Shown piece after piece: positions 34,927 through 43,175 of a stretch of 64,000 bases of DNA. The position numbers were made by a program, and so were the translations under genes. The stretch spans positions 496,001 through 560,000 of the forward strand of contig PHDC01000001.1 in assembly GCA_002842515.1 (NCBI GenBank). Reading direction: 5' to 3'. The notes beneath the pieces are model-generated. The model was not told the origin of the DNA, ran no database searches, and saw only the letters and a program-made list of their open reading frames with translations. Positions within the stretch are counted from its first letter, which is position 1. Each line of letters opens with the position of its first letter. This DNA is from Bacteroidetes bacterium HGW-Bacteroidetes-5. Lineage in GTDB: Bacteria > Bacteroidota > Bacteroidia > Bacteroidales > UBA932.

Positions 34927-37644
34927 ATGTCAGAAATTAAAAGAGTTTATTTCTTCGGAGGCAAAACTGCCGATGGAGACGGCTCAATGAAGAATCTACT
35001 AGGCGGTAAAGGTGCTAACCTGGCTGAGATGTGTGCAATGGGAATTCCTGTTCCCGCAGGTTTCACCATCACTACCGAGACTTGTACAGAGTTTTACAAA
35101 CACAATATGCAACTCCCTAAGGAGCTTAAAGCAGAAGTTGAAGAGTCTCTGAACAAGGTATCATCAGTAATGGATATGAAGTTCGGAGACAAAGAGAATC
35201 CGCTTCTGCTATCTTGCCGTTCTGGTTCAAGAAGCTCTATGCCGGGTATGATGGAGACTGTACTTAACATAGGTCTTTGCTCGGATACTATCCCCGGACT
35301 TATCAAGAAGACAGGAAATCCAAGATTTGTTTACGATGCATATCGCCGTCTGATTATGATGTACTCAGATGTTGTAATGGAGAAATCTGAGGGTGTAGAT
35401 CCGGAAGAGGGTAAAGGAATACGTGTTCAGCTGGATAAGATGCTTCACGAAGTTAAAGATAAAAAAGGCTACAAGAATGATACAGATCTCTCTACAGAGG
35501 ATTTGATGGCCATCTGCGAAGCATTTAAAGTGCGTGTTCAGGAGGTTCTTGGCAAGCCATTCCCGGATAACGCTATTGAACAGCTTTGGGGTGGTGTTGC
35601 CGCAGTATTCAAATCGTGGAATGGAAAGAGAGCTATATCTTACAGAAGAATAGAGGGAATTCCGGATGAGTGGGGAACTGCCGTTACAGTACAGGCGATG
35701 GTATTCGGTAATATGGGTGACAACTCTGCAACCGGTGTTGCTTTCTCAAGAAATCCCGCAACAGGTGAAGCCAAATTTTACGGAGAGTGGCTTGTAAATG
35801 CACAGGGAGAGGATGTGGTTGCAGGTATTCGTACACCAAATCCGCTCAATGAATCTACAAAGAACGACCAGAACAAGCATCTGCAATCTCTTGAAACAGG
35901 TATGCCTGTAGTATATAAAGAGCTGGATGCAATCCAGAAAAATCTGGAGAAACATTTCCACGATATGCAGGATATAGAGTTCACCATCCAGGATGGTAAA
36001 CTTTGGATGCTTCAGTGCCGCGTAGGTAAGAGAACAGGACTTGCTGCGCTTAATATGGCAATGGATATGCTTCACGAAGGTCTAATCGACGAAAAGACTG
36101 CAGTGATGAGAGTTGCTCCGGTTCAATTAGACGAGCTGCTTCACCCGATACTAGATCCAAAATCAGAAAACGCAGCTACGGTAATAGCAAAAGGTCTGCC
36201 TGCGGGTCCCGGCGGCTCTGTAGGTCAAATCGTTTTCACTGCAGAGGACGCAGTTGAGTGGAACGCAAAAGGTAAAAAGGTTATCCTTGTTCGCGAGGAG
36301 ACCAATCCGGAAGATGTTGAGGGAATGCGCGCTGCAGATGGTCTTCTTACTGCTCGCGGCGGTATGACTTCACACGCTGCTCTTGTGGCACGCGGTTGGG
36401 GTAAATGCTGTATCGTAGGTTGTGACGCAATTCACTTGAACCTTAAAGATAGAACAGTTACAATCAAAGGAAGAACCTACAAAGAGGGAGATGTATTCAG
36501 CCTTAACGGAAGTAAGGGTTTTGTTTACGACAGTGCCATTGAGACAATGGATGCTTCGGAGAACCCAAGATTTGTTGAGTATATGAACATTGTAGACAAA
36601 TACAGGGTTCTGGGAGTTCGCACCAATGCAGATACTCCTGAGGATGCACAAAATGCAATAGGTTTTGGAGCAGAAGGTATTGGTCTATTCCGTATCGAGC
36701 ATATGTTCTACGGAGTGAACTCCGAGCAGCCGCTTGCAAAACTTCGTAAAATGATCCTTTCAAAATCTTTGGAAGAGAGAATAACAGCTCTTAACGAACT
36801 TGAGCCATATGTGAGAAACGCAGTTAAAGGCACGATGAAGGTTATGAACGGCAAGCCTGTTACATTCCGTCTTCTTGACCCGCCTTTGCACGAATTTGTT
36901 CCACAGACAACCGAGAAGATGGCAGAACTTGCTGCAGAGCTTGGAATATCTATCGAAGATGTTAAGAAGAGAGGAGAGACACTTCACGAAGTTAACCCTA
37001 TGATGGGTCACCGTGGAGTTCGTCTTGGAATCACATATCCGGAGATTAGCGAAACACAGTTCAGAGCAATTTTCGAAGCAACAGCAGAACTAATTAAAGA
37101 TGGATTTGAGCCACAACCGGAGATTATGATTCCTGTGACAGTTTCTGTCAGAGAGTTGGATGACCAGAAAGTTATTTGCGATAGAGTACACGCAGAGGTT
37201 GAGAAGAAGTACGGTATTAAAATATCTTACCTCTACGGAACTATGATCGAGATACCTAGAGCAGCAATGCTTGCAGATGAGATGGCAAAAACAGCTCAGT
37301 TCTTCTCATTTGGTACAAACGACCTTACTCAAATGACATTCGGTTTCTCTCGTGACGATATTGGAGCCTTTATGAATGATTATCTTGGCAAGAAGATTAT
37401 CCCTGCAGATCCGTTCCAGACTCTGGATCAGTCATCTGTAGGTAAACTTGTAGAGATGGGTATCAAAGGAGGTCGTAATACAAATGCAAAACTTAAGATT
37501 GGAATCTGCGGAGAACACGGGGGAGATCCTGAATCTGTAGAGTTCTGTCACAAGATTGGCATGAACTATGTATCTTGTTCACCGTTCAGAGTACCGATTG
37601 CGCGTCTTGCAGCAGCTCAGGCAGCAATCAAAGAGTACAAATAG
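34927..37644 (+). CDS. ppdK: Pyruvate, phosphate dikinase
   Basis: 905 residues from the ATG at 34927, the usual family length; the frame is open earlier but that part lies in the promoter. It interconverts pyruvate, ATP and phosphate with PEP, AMP and PPi. The N-terminal ATP-grasp begins KNLLGGKGANLAEM; the phosphohistidine sits in GGMTSHAALVARGWGK; the C-terminal PEP/pyruvate barrel ends FGTNDLTQMTFG and GICGEHGGDP with the cysteine general acid. In anaerobic Bacteroidota it is used in glycolysis/gluconeogenesis; pyk is also present in this window. A strong terminator follows. Confidence 0.96.
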   Translation: MSEIKRVYFFGGKTADGDGSMKNLLGGKGANLAEMCAMGIPVPAGFTITTETCTEFYKHNMQLPKELKAEVEESLNKVSSVMDMKFGDKENPLLLSCRSGSRSSMPGMMETVLNIGLCSDTIPGLIKKTGNPRFVYDAYRRLIMMYSDVVMEKSEGVDPEEGKGIRVQLDKMLHEVKDKKGYKNDTDLSTEDLMAICEAFKVRVQEVLGKPFPDNAIEQLWGGVAAVFKSWNGKRAISYRRIEGIPDEWGTAVTVQAMVFGNMGDNSATGVAFSRNPATGEAKFYGEWLVNAQGEDVVAGIRTPNPLNESTKNDQNKHLQSLETGMPVVYKELDAIQKNLEKHFHDMQDIEFTIQDGKLWMLQCRVGKRTGLAALNMAMDMLHEGLIDEKTAVMRVAPVQLDELLHPILDPKSENAATVIAKGLPAGPGGSVGQIVFTAEDAVEWNAKGKKVILVREETNPEDVEGMRAADGLLTARGGMTSHAALVARGWGKCCIVGCDAIHLNLKDRTVTIKGRTYKEGDVFSLNGSKGFVYDSAIETMDASENPRFVEYMNIVDKYRVLGVRTNADTPEDAQNAIGFGAEGIGLFRIEHMFYGVNSEQPLAKLRKMILSKSLEERITALNELEPYVRNAVKGTMKVMNGKPVTFRLLDPPLHEFVPQTTEKMAELAAELGISIEDVKKRGETLHEVNPMMGHRGVRLGITYPEISETQFRAIFEATAELIKDGFEPQPEIMIPVTVSVRELDDQKVICDRVHAEVEKKYGIKISYLYGTMIEIPRAAMLADEMAKTAQFFSFGTNDLTQMTFGFSRDDIGAFMNDYLGKKIIPADPFQTLDQSSVGKLVEMGIKGGRNTNAKLKIGICGEHGGDPESVEFCHKIGMNYVSCSPFRVPIARLAAAQAAIKEYK

Positions 37645-37670
37645 TCTGTTGTGTTACAGATTTAATATTG

Positions 37671-37705
37671 GAGAGCTGTCTTATTATGGGACAGCTCTCT
37701 CTTTT
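37671..37705 (+). terminator. Intrinsic terminator after ppdK
   Basis: GAGAGCTGTC at 37671-37680 pairs perfectly with GACAGCTCTC at 37690-37699 over a 9-nt loop, followed by TCTTTT. Confidence 0.85.
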
Positions 37706-37727
37706 AATATGAAATATTGGTTACAAA

Positions 37728-38240
37728 ATGAAAAAAACAGCATCATTATTTATTATCTTTACCATCACAACAGCAATCTATTCACAAGGCAGAGGGAAGG
37801 AGGTACCTGTTCTTAAGGAGATATCCGGTTTGGAGGTAATTAAAAGCGTCTATCCACAAGCAACAGGTGTAGAGAAGGTTAATGAAGTATGGTTTAAAAT
37901 TGTAGATTCCGGAAAAAAAGTTCTGGGTTATACTCTCTCAAGCAAACCCTATTCAGAGGGGATTATAGGTTACCATAAAACCACCCCTGCAATCGTGATA
38001 ATGGATAAAGATAAAGTTATAAAAAAAGTTGCAATATTAAGTCACTGGGAAACGACTGCTTATGTTGCAAAATTGGACAGACTTAAGTTTTTTGACAACT
38101 GGAACGGGCTCACTGTTGAGGGAGCTCTAAAGAAGAAGGCAGCGGCAGACAGTTATACCGGAGCAACAATAACTGCTGATGCCGTAACAAAAAATGTAGA
38201 GATTGTACTTAAGAAGGCAACTGAAAACAAAATAAATTAA
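37728..38240 (+). CDS. Exported FMN-binding domain protein (RnfG/NqrC-like)
   Basis: 170 residues with a signal peptide (LFIIFTITTAIYSQ). The FMN-binding domain ends DSYTGATITADAV, matching the S/TGAT motif in which threonine carries covalent FMN in NqrC and RnfG. It stands without other Rnf or Nqr subunits, so it is probably a free periplasmic flavoprotein. An ApbE-type FMN transferase would be needed and is not in this window. A Haem_bd gene lies 53 bp downstream on the same strand, hinting at an extracytoplasmic electron-transfer role. Confidence 0.82.
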   Translation: MKKTASLFIIFTITTAIYSQGRGKEVPVLKEISGLEVIKSVYPQATGVEKVNEVWFKIVDSGKKVLGYTLSSKPYSEGIIGYHKTTPAIVIMDKDKVIKKVAILSHWETTAYVAKLDRLKFFDNWNGLTVEGALKKKAAADSYTGATITADAVTKNVEIVLKKATENKIN

Positions 38241-38288
38241 AGCTTTATTACAGGTAAAAGCTTTAATTAATAGTCGAATAAAGCTTTA
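38239..38288. repeat. Three AAAGCTTTA motifs between FMN and haem genes
   Basis: AAAGCTTTA occurs at 38239-38247, 38257-38265 and 38280-38288, each containing the 8-bp palindrome AAAGCTTT, with start-to-start spacing of 18 and 23 bp. The first overlaps the stop of the FMN gene, the last lies 5 bp before the ATG of the next. Could be an operator or chance in AT-rich DNA. Confidence 0.45.
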
Positions 38289-38293
38289 AAATT

Positions 38294-38746
38294 ATGAGTA
38301 AAGTTTCAAAATTTTTTCTCGGAATTTTAATAGGGGCGGCCTCATTAATAATTACATTCAGGATTATTAATCAGGCCCCTTCTCAAAAATTACACCTTAA
38401 CGATAAATTCAGGGCTATCATAGATAATTCGGGGTGCAGTATGTGTCATAACCCTAATCCAAAATTACCCTTCTATGCAGAGTGGCCGCTTTTTGGAGGT
38501 AATATTAAAAAGAAGGCCTCCAATGCTTTCTCAAGAATAGATTTGACCATCCCATTGAGGCAATTCGATCAGGGTGACCAGGTAGATAGTTTTGCGCTTA
38601 ATAAGATTGAAGAGGTAGTTTCAAATGGGTCTATGCCACCATTTTCCTTCACAATTCTTCGTCCCGGATCTGCAATCAGTTATAAAGAGGAGGAGATTCT
38701 CCTTGAATGGATAGAGAGGCAGAGGTCCCGGGTAGAATTAGAATAG
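38294..38746 (+). CDS. Haem_bd-family protein, membrane anchored
   Basis: 150 residues. One N-terminal membrane helix (about 7-25) is followed by a periplasmic part with a single CxxCH haem-binding motif: SGCSMCHNPNPKLPFYAEWPLF, then EVVSNGSMPPFSFTILRPGSAISYKEEEILLEWIE, which matches the Haem_bd family (PF14376). A methionine in GSMPP could be the distal ligand. It ends 6 bp from the convergent hydE. Confidence 0.83.
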   Translation: MSKVSKFFLGILIGAASLIITFRIINQAPSQKLHLNDKFRAIIDNSGCSMCHNPNPKLPFYAEWPLFGGNIKKKASNAFSRIDLTIPLRQFDQGDQVDSFALNKIEEVVSNGSMPPFSFTILRPGSAISYKEEEILLEWIERQRSRVELE

Positions 38747-38752
38747 AATAGA

Positions 38753-39949
38753 TTAGGTTAGTTTGGAATCTCCCCACTCATTCCACCCTATCTCAATACC
38801 CATCCTGGCAAGACTATTCTCAATCTTTAATTTTGATTCTCCGGCATAGTCTTTAACACGAGACAAATTCTCAAAGTTTTGATGACTACTCTTCATCCCC
38901 GAAGGGGTGATGTTTGGCATTATAATATTTGCCCCTGCAAGAACAGCCCTCTCCCTCCCGAAAGGGTCAATTAATTGCATTGATGTTGTAGCAGCAATAT
39001 TGATTTTTGGCATCATATGTCTTAATAGTGCTACCATCTTAAGCGAAAGGTCCAGAGTTTGATTCTCGGTAATCAATTTACTCATTGGAGCATCCGGGTG
39101 TCTGAGGTATGGCCCCATTCCAACCATATGTAAACCTATATCTTTCATAAAGATCAAATCATCCGCAAGATCTGATGTTGTTTGATATGGCATCCCTATC
39201 ATTACTCCGGATCCTGTTTGAAATCCAATCTCTTTAAGATCCATTATTGATTGAACTCTTCTATCCCAGGAGTGGTGATGGTTTTTTGGGTGAATTCTTG
39301 CGTACAGATCCGGGTTTGAGCTCTCTATTCTTAGTATATACCTGTGAGCACCTGCTTGATACCACTCCTGATATATCTCTTTTTGCTGCTCTCCCAAAGA
39401 GAGTGTTATCCCTAACATTCCGCCCGAGATCTCTTTAATTGTTTTTATAAGCCGGGTAACCTTGTTCTGATACCTTTTACTGCTTCTCTCACCTGCTTTG
39501 AGTATAATTGAGCCATAGCCGGACTCCCAGGCAATTTTTGATGCCTCAATAACCTGATTTTCCGTTAATTCAAAACGATCTATATTACTATTAAGTTGCC
39601 TGATTCCGCAGAAGTAACAATTTTTCGTGCAGATATTGGAGAGTTCAATTACCCCTCTCAAATAGACCTTCTTCCCAATGTTCTCGGCTTTAATCTTGTA
39701 GGCACTTTGAATGAGTTCGTCAATCTTAAGGGAATCTCTCTCTTGTAAACAGGCTATCAACTCCTCTTTTGTACAATCTTTAGTCAAACTCACTCTCTTC
39801 TCCGATGTTGTCTTAATGCTATCTGTATATGAGTTGACGATTGATGATGAATTTGAATCTGATTCAGATATAGATTCTCTACTCCTGCCATAACTTGAAT
39901 TTGAATCTGTTACGATATTGGTGTGGGTACTGAACTTGCTATCCGACAT
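38753..39949 (-). CDS. hydE: [FeFe]-hydrogenase H-cluster maturase HydE
   Basis: 398 residues. The radical SAM cluster motif is CTKNCYFCG (CxxxCxxC), preceded by LRGVIELSN and followed by RQLNSNIDRFELTENQV and ILKAGERS, typical of HydE. The enzyme acts in building the dithiolate-bridged H cluster. The N-terminus is odd: residues 1-57 are very rich in serine, aspartate and asparagine (SESDSNSSS), before the usual helical start near EELIACLQERD. No other Met lies between, so the extension is probably translated. hydF, hydG and the hydrogenase are not in the window. Confidence 0.85.
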   Translation of the reverse strand: MSDSKFSTHTNIVTDSNSSYGRSRESISESDSNSSSIVNSYTDSIKTTSEKRVSLTKDCTKEELIACLQERDSLKIDELIQSAYKIKAENIGKKVYLRGVIELSNICTKNCYFCGIRQLNSNIDRFELTENQVIEASKIAWESGYGSIILKAGERSSKRYQNKVTRLIKTIKEISGGMLGITLSLGEQQKEIYQEWYQAGAHRYILRIESSNPDLYARIHPKNHHHSWDRRVQSIMDLKEIGFQTGSGVMIGMPYQTTSDLADDLIFMKDIGLHMVGMGPYLRHPDAPMSKLITENQTLDLSLKMVALLRHMMPKINIAATTSMQLIDPFGRERAVLAGANIIMPNITPSGMKSSHQNFENLSRVKDYAGESKLKIENSLARMGIEIGWNEWGDSKLT

Positions 39950-40158
39950 AATTCTCCTGGTTAAAATTAAAAAATGAGACTGCTAAACCGGTATTTCTGA
40001 TATCTATTGACTACTGGTATATGATTAGAAAAAGCAAATCTGCCTTAAATAACAGCATAATTATTCAAAATTCAAACAATTGTGTATCAAAAAAGTATTT
40101 TTCAATTACAAATATAAACATTTTCTAATTAAATATATAGAGATATTATCTATTAATA

Positions 40159-40166
40159 TAGCTTTG
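40159..40166 (+). promoter_or_regulatory. -7 promoter element before small ORF
   Basis: TAGCTTTG matches TAnnTTTG and sits 27 bp before the ATG at 40193; transcription would begin near 40172. Confidence 0.5.
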
Positions 40167-40192
40167 GGTTAACTTCATTAAGCGTAATTAAT

Positions 40193-40309
40193 ATGAAAAA
40201 AGAGTCAAAAAAAATTGTAGGGTGGACGGTTGTTGTACTAATTCTGGTGCTTCTATTTATTGTTGTAAAGAACTGGGATGGATTTATAGAGGGATTTAAA
40301 GCCGTTTAG
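40193..40309 (+). CDS. 38-residue single-helix membrane protein
   Basis: A short ORF with its own -7 element. The product has a basic start (MKKESKK), one hydrophobic helix (about 9-25) and a short tail NWDGFIEGFKAV, a pattern I associate with small Bacteroidota membrane proteins. It overlaps the 3' end of the convergent flippase gene by 57 bp. Function unknown; existence is supported by promoter position and composition, not by homology. Confidence 0.55.
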   Translation: MKKESKKIVGWTVVVLILVLLFIVVKNWDGFIEGFKAV

Positions 40310-41659
40310 ATAGTCAGATGGTCTTATCTCCAACTCCCGCCAAAGTTTAGTTGTCCATCTCCAGTGTTGGTAAAGCAGCTGCACAGCCAATGGTATTGCT
40401 ATCAGCGCAATAACACCTGCATTACTATACTCTAAAGCAACAAACATTAAAACCACAGCTACCAAAGCTGTTATTGACTGAGCTTTGTAATGAGGCACTT
40501 CATTTCTACTAAGCAATACCGAGGTAGATAGTTGGGTCAAAGACTCCAACAGAGAAGCGAAAAATAGCAAAAGCATTAAACCAATCGGTAAAAGCGGAGT
40601 AGAACTGCCAATAAACTCCAGTGCCGGAGCCCCTGCAATTACAACAAAAAATGTAGCACCAAAGAAGATAACGATTGTAATAATTTGAGCCTTAATAAAT
40701 ATCCTCTTAACCTCTGCTACGCTTTTTTTAATCTGCTCTCCCGTGAGTTTCGGGTAGTATGTAGCAAACCAAACAGCAGAAAGAGTTATGGTAATGTCTG
40801 TGATCTGTTTGGTAATTCCGTAAGATGCCATTGTTGTTAACGGTATAAAGAGCGCCCCCACAATTGCCAGCATCCTGTTTGTAAATATCCAGCTCAAGCT
40901 TGCTAACCCATTCTTATATGCAGTATTGAAGAGTGTTTTTATAATTGATTTCCAATCGTAATTTTGAGATTTTTTCAACTCTTTAATAGTTTCACTATCA
41001 TAGAATGCCCTTCTGGCAAGATATCTGTTTAAAATAGTTGCCACGCTCTGCCCAATTACCATTGAGATTATCCCGAAACCTGAAATAAGTAGCAGTGAAG
41101 AGATTATAATATGTACAGATTGTGAAAAGACAATAATCTGCCTTGATCGTTTAATCATTCCTCTCCCAACCAGAGCTGCATCATAATAGTAGGTAAAGAA
41201 TTGATAACAGAGTAGAACTCCGTAAATGTACCAGGCTATGCGTGCTGTGTCGGCATCTCCAGTAAAGCCCTCCATCAGCTGCTCTATGTACCACACACCG
41301 CCTGTCAACAGTATCACAAGGAGAGTAGCTGCAACATAGCCGTAAAAGTGACTCATAGCCTTCAAAAGCCCCTTTAAAAGAGGATAAGAGACTCCTCTAC
41401 TCTCTTGAACAGGTATAAATCCCTCTTTCTCAAGTTTGGTTGCTCCCGAGTAGATATAAGTAACAGCCCTGGAGAAGGTTTGAAAAAATCCGAAATCAAG
41501 CAGATATATCATTGAATTAAGGCCTATCATCACACTCCATAACCCGACCTCCTCCTGAGGCAGCATCCTAAGTATGAGTGGAAGAACAATGAGAGCCGAA
41601 GCAACCCTCATAAAGGTCGCACCGTAATTCCATAAAACATCTGCCTTAGTAACTTTCAA
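40253..41659 (-). CDS. Oligosaccharide flippase-type membrane protein (MOP superfamily)
   Basis: 468 residues with 12-14 membrane helices, starting WNYGATFMRVASALIVLPLILRMLP and EVGLWSVMIGLNSMIYLLDFGF, the pattern of Wzx/PST-type lipid-linked oligosaccharide flippases. No glycosyltransferases are nearby, so the substrate is unknown. The start is TTG at 41659; no in-frame ATG exists near it, and a -7 element TATCTTTG lies 17 bp upstream. Its 3' end overlaps the 38-residue ORF on the other strand. Confidence 0.78.
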   Translation of the reverse strand: MKVTKADVLWNYGATFMRVASALIVLPLILRMLPQEEVGLWSVMIGLNSMIYLLDFGFFQTFSRAVTYIYSGATKLEKEGFIPVQESRGVSYPLLKGLLKAMSHFYGYVAATLLVILLTGGVWYIEQLMEGFTGDADTARIAWYIYGVLLCYQFFTYYYDAALVGRGMIKRSRQIIVFSQSVHIIISSLLLISGFGIISMVIGQSVATILNRYLARRAFYDSETIKELKKSQNYDWKSIIKTLFNTAYKNGLASLSWIFTNRMLAIVGALFIPLTTMASYGITKQITDITITLSAVWFATYYPKLTGEQIKKSVAEVKRIFIKAQIITIVIFFGATFFVVIAGAPALEFIGSSTPLLPIGLMLLLFFASLLESLTQLSTSVLLSRNEVPHYKAQSITALVAVVLMFVALEYSNAGVIALIAIPLAVQLLYQHWRWTTKLWRELEIRPSDYLNGFKSLYKSIPVLYNNK

Positions 41660-41675
41660 CGGTATAACATTTAAT

Positions 41676-41683
41676 CAAAGATA
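41676..41683 (-). promoter_or_regulatory. -7 promoter element of the flippase gene
   Basis: TATCTTTG on the minus strand, with the TTG start 17 bp downstream. It supports TTG initiation because the leader would be only about 10 nt. Confidence 0.5.
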
Positions 41684-41730
41684 GATGAAAAAATCTGAAT
41701 GCTTGTCATCACAGACACGGCAGGTAATAT

Positions 41731-41755
41731 AAAAAAGCCGACATCTCTGCCGGCT
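41731..41755 (-). terminator. Terminator after tRNA-Arg
   Basis: On the minus strand AGCCGGC, 6-nt loop, GTCGGCT (one G-T pair), then six T. It directly follows the tRNA 3' CCA. Confidence 0.8.
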
Positions 41756-41757
41756 CC

Positions 41758-41832
41758 TGGTAGTCCCACCGCGACTCGAACGCGAATCTGAAGTTTAGGA
41801 AACTTCCGTTCTATCCCTTGAACTATGGGACC
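41758..41832 (-). tRNA. tRNA-Arg (anticodon CCT)
   Basis: Cloverleaf on the minus strand: acceptor GGTCCCA/TGGGACT (first pair G-U), D arm GTTCAAGGGATAGAAC, anticodon arm GAAGT-TTCCTAA-ACTTC with CCT, T loop TTCGAGT, discriminator A, and an encoded CCA at 41758-41760. Only 6 bp separate it from the fabH stop, so it may be processed from the fabH transcript. Confidence 0.95.
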
Positions 41833-41838
41833 ATTAAA

Positions 41839-42843
41839 CTATTTTGGGTCGTAAGCCCATTTGTAATACATAGATCCCCAGGTGAATCCTGCTCCGAAAG
41901 CGCTCATAATTAGAACATCACCCTTTTTGAATCTCTTTTCAAAATCCCACAATACCAAAGGTATTGAGGTACCTGCCGTATTACCGAACTTTTCAATATT
42001 AATCAAAATTTTCTCTTTATGCAAACCCATTCTTTTGCCGGTGGCCTCAATGATTCTCATATTGGCCTGGTGAGGAATAAGATAAGCTATATCTTCTGAT
42101 GTTATACTGTTTTTTTCCATCAGCTCTACTGAGACATCAGCCATACGGCTTACTGCATATTTGAAAACTGTCTGACCGTCCTGATAAACAAAATGTTCGC
42201 GATTTTTTACACTCTCTTCGGTTGCCGGGTACATAGATCCTCCCGCTTTTTGATAGAGATAGTGTCTTCCTACACCATCTACGTGGAGTATAGAGTCTAA
42301 AAGACCCATATCCTCCTGCTGAGTCGGTTCAATGAGCATCGCAACAGCTGCATCTCCAAATAGAGGGCAGGTTGTTCTGTCTGTGTAATCGGTAATTGAT
42401 GACATTCTTTCACCTGTTACAAGAATCATTTTTTTTGCTCTGCCGGTTTCAATAAAGGCAGCTGCAGTCTCAAACGAGAAGATAAAACCGGAGCAACCTG
42501 CGTTTATGTCATAACCCCAGGCGTTGGTTATCCCCGTTTTATCGCAAATAATATTTGCAGTTGCCGGAAACATCATATCTGGAGAGACTGTTGCACAAAG
42601 CAACATATCTATCTCCTCCGGCTTTACACCTGTCTTTTCAAGGAGCTTTTTTACAGCCATCTCACCAAGATGTGAGGTGCCAAGACCATCCTCTTTTAAA
42701 ATTCGTCTCTCTTTTACACCAATTCTGGACATAATCCATTCATCGGTAGTGTCTACCATCTTAGAGAGCATTTCGTTGTCCAGAATGAATTCAGGAACAT
42801 ATCCCTCAATGGCAGTTATAATAGCTCTACTTTTAACATTCAT
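41839..42843 (-). CDS. fabH: 3-oxoacyl-ACP synthase III
   Basis: 334 residues of KAS III, which starts fatty-acid synthesis by condensing acetyl-CoA with malonyl-ACP. The triad is visible: C in DINAGCSGFIFS, H in LIPHQANMRI, N in KFGNTAGTSIP. ATG at 42843. It lies downstream of rpmF and yceD in the conserved fatty-acid gene order, though plsX is missing between rpmF and fabH. The 112-bp gap upstream contains a hairpin, and tRNA-Arg follows 6 bp after the stop. Confidence 0.95.
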   Translation of the reverse strand: MNVKSRAIITAIEGYVPEFILDNEMLSKMVDTTDEWIMSRIGVKERRILKEDGLGTSHLGEMAVKKLLEKTGVKPEEIDMLLCATVSPDMMFPATANIICDKTGITNAWGYDINAGCSGFIFSFETAAAFIETGRAKKMILVTGERMSSITDYTDRTTCPLFGDAAVAMLIEPTQQEDMGLLDSILHVDGVGRHYLYQKAGGSMYPATEESVKNREHFVYQDGQTVFKYAVSRMADVSVELMEKNSITSEDIAYLIPHQANMRIIEATGKRMGLHKEKILINIEKFGNTAGTSIPLVLWDFEKRFKKGDVLIMSAFGAGFTWGSMYYKWAYDPK

Positions 42844-42882
42844 AGGTGATTCTCTCTATAAATTTTTCAAACAGTTGCACAG

Positions 42883-42902
42883 ATCGGAGTATCTGCTCCG
42901 AT
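42883..42902. other. Hairpin between rpmF and fabH
   Basis: ATCGGAG / CTCCGAT form a perfect 7-bp stem with a 6-nt loop. No T-run follows on either strand, so it is not an obvious terminator; it may be an mRNA processing or attenuation element in the place where plsX sits in other genomes. Confidence 0.4.
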
Positions 42903-42955
42903 TGCATCAATATCTGAGATATTCTTGACTTGTCGCCCAGAAGTAAATTTCAAAA

Positions 42956-43138
42956 CTATGCGTTTGCCTTTTGAATGATAAGACGTCCCCTGTAGTAACC
43001 ACATTCAGGGCATACTCTGTGATACAAAACAGCTGCGCTGCAGTTTGAGCAGGTTCCCAGTGTAGGAAGTTCTGCTTTATAGTGAGTTCTGCGTTTGTTT
43101 CTGCGTTGCTTGGAAATTCTGTGTTTCGGATGTGCCAT
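42956..43138 (-). CDS. rpmF: Ribosomal protein L32
   Basis: 60 residues, full length for bL32: MAHPKHRISKQRRNKRRTH at the N-terminus and a zinc-finger pair of cysteines, TCSNCS and CPECGYY. Structural protein of the 50S subunit. It is 37 bp downstream of yceD, a pairing conserved across bacteria. Confidence 0.97.
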   Translation of the reverse strand: MAHPKHRISKQRRNKRRTHYKAELPTLGTCSNCSAAVLYHRVCPECGYYRGRLIIQKANA

Positions 43139-43175
43139 TGTCTATAATGTTTACAATATTAATTCAATTAATCTT

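Noticed and set aside
37728..38746. Part of an rnf or nqr operon
   Set aside because: None of the other membrane subunits is present; the flanking genes are ppdK and hydE.
40253..41659. Capsule or O-antigen locus around the flippase
   Set aside because: No glycosyltransferase, Wzy or nucleotide-sugar genes are nearby; neighbours are hydE, tRNA and fabH.
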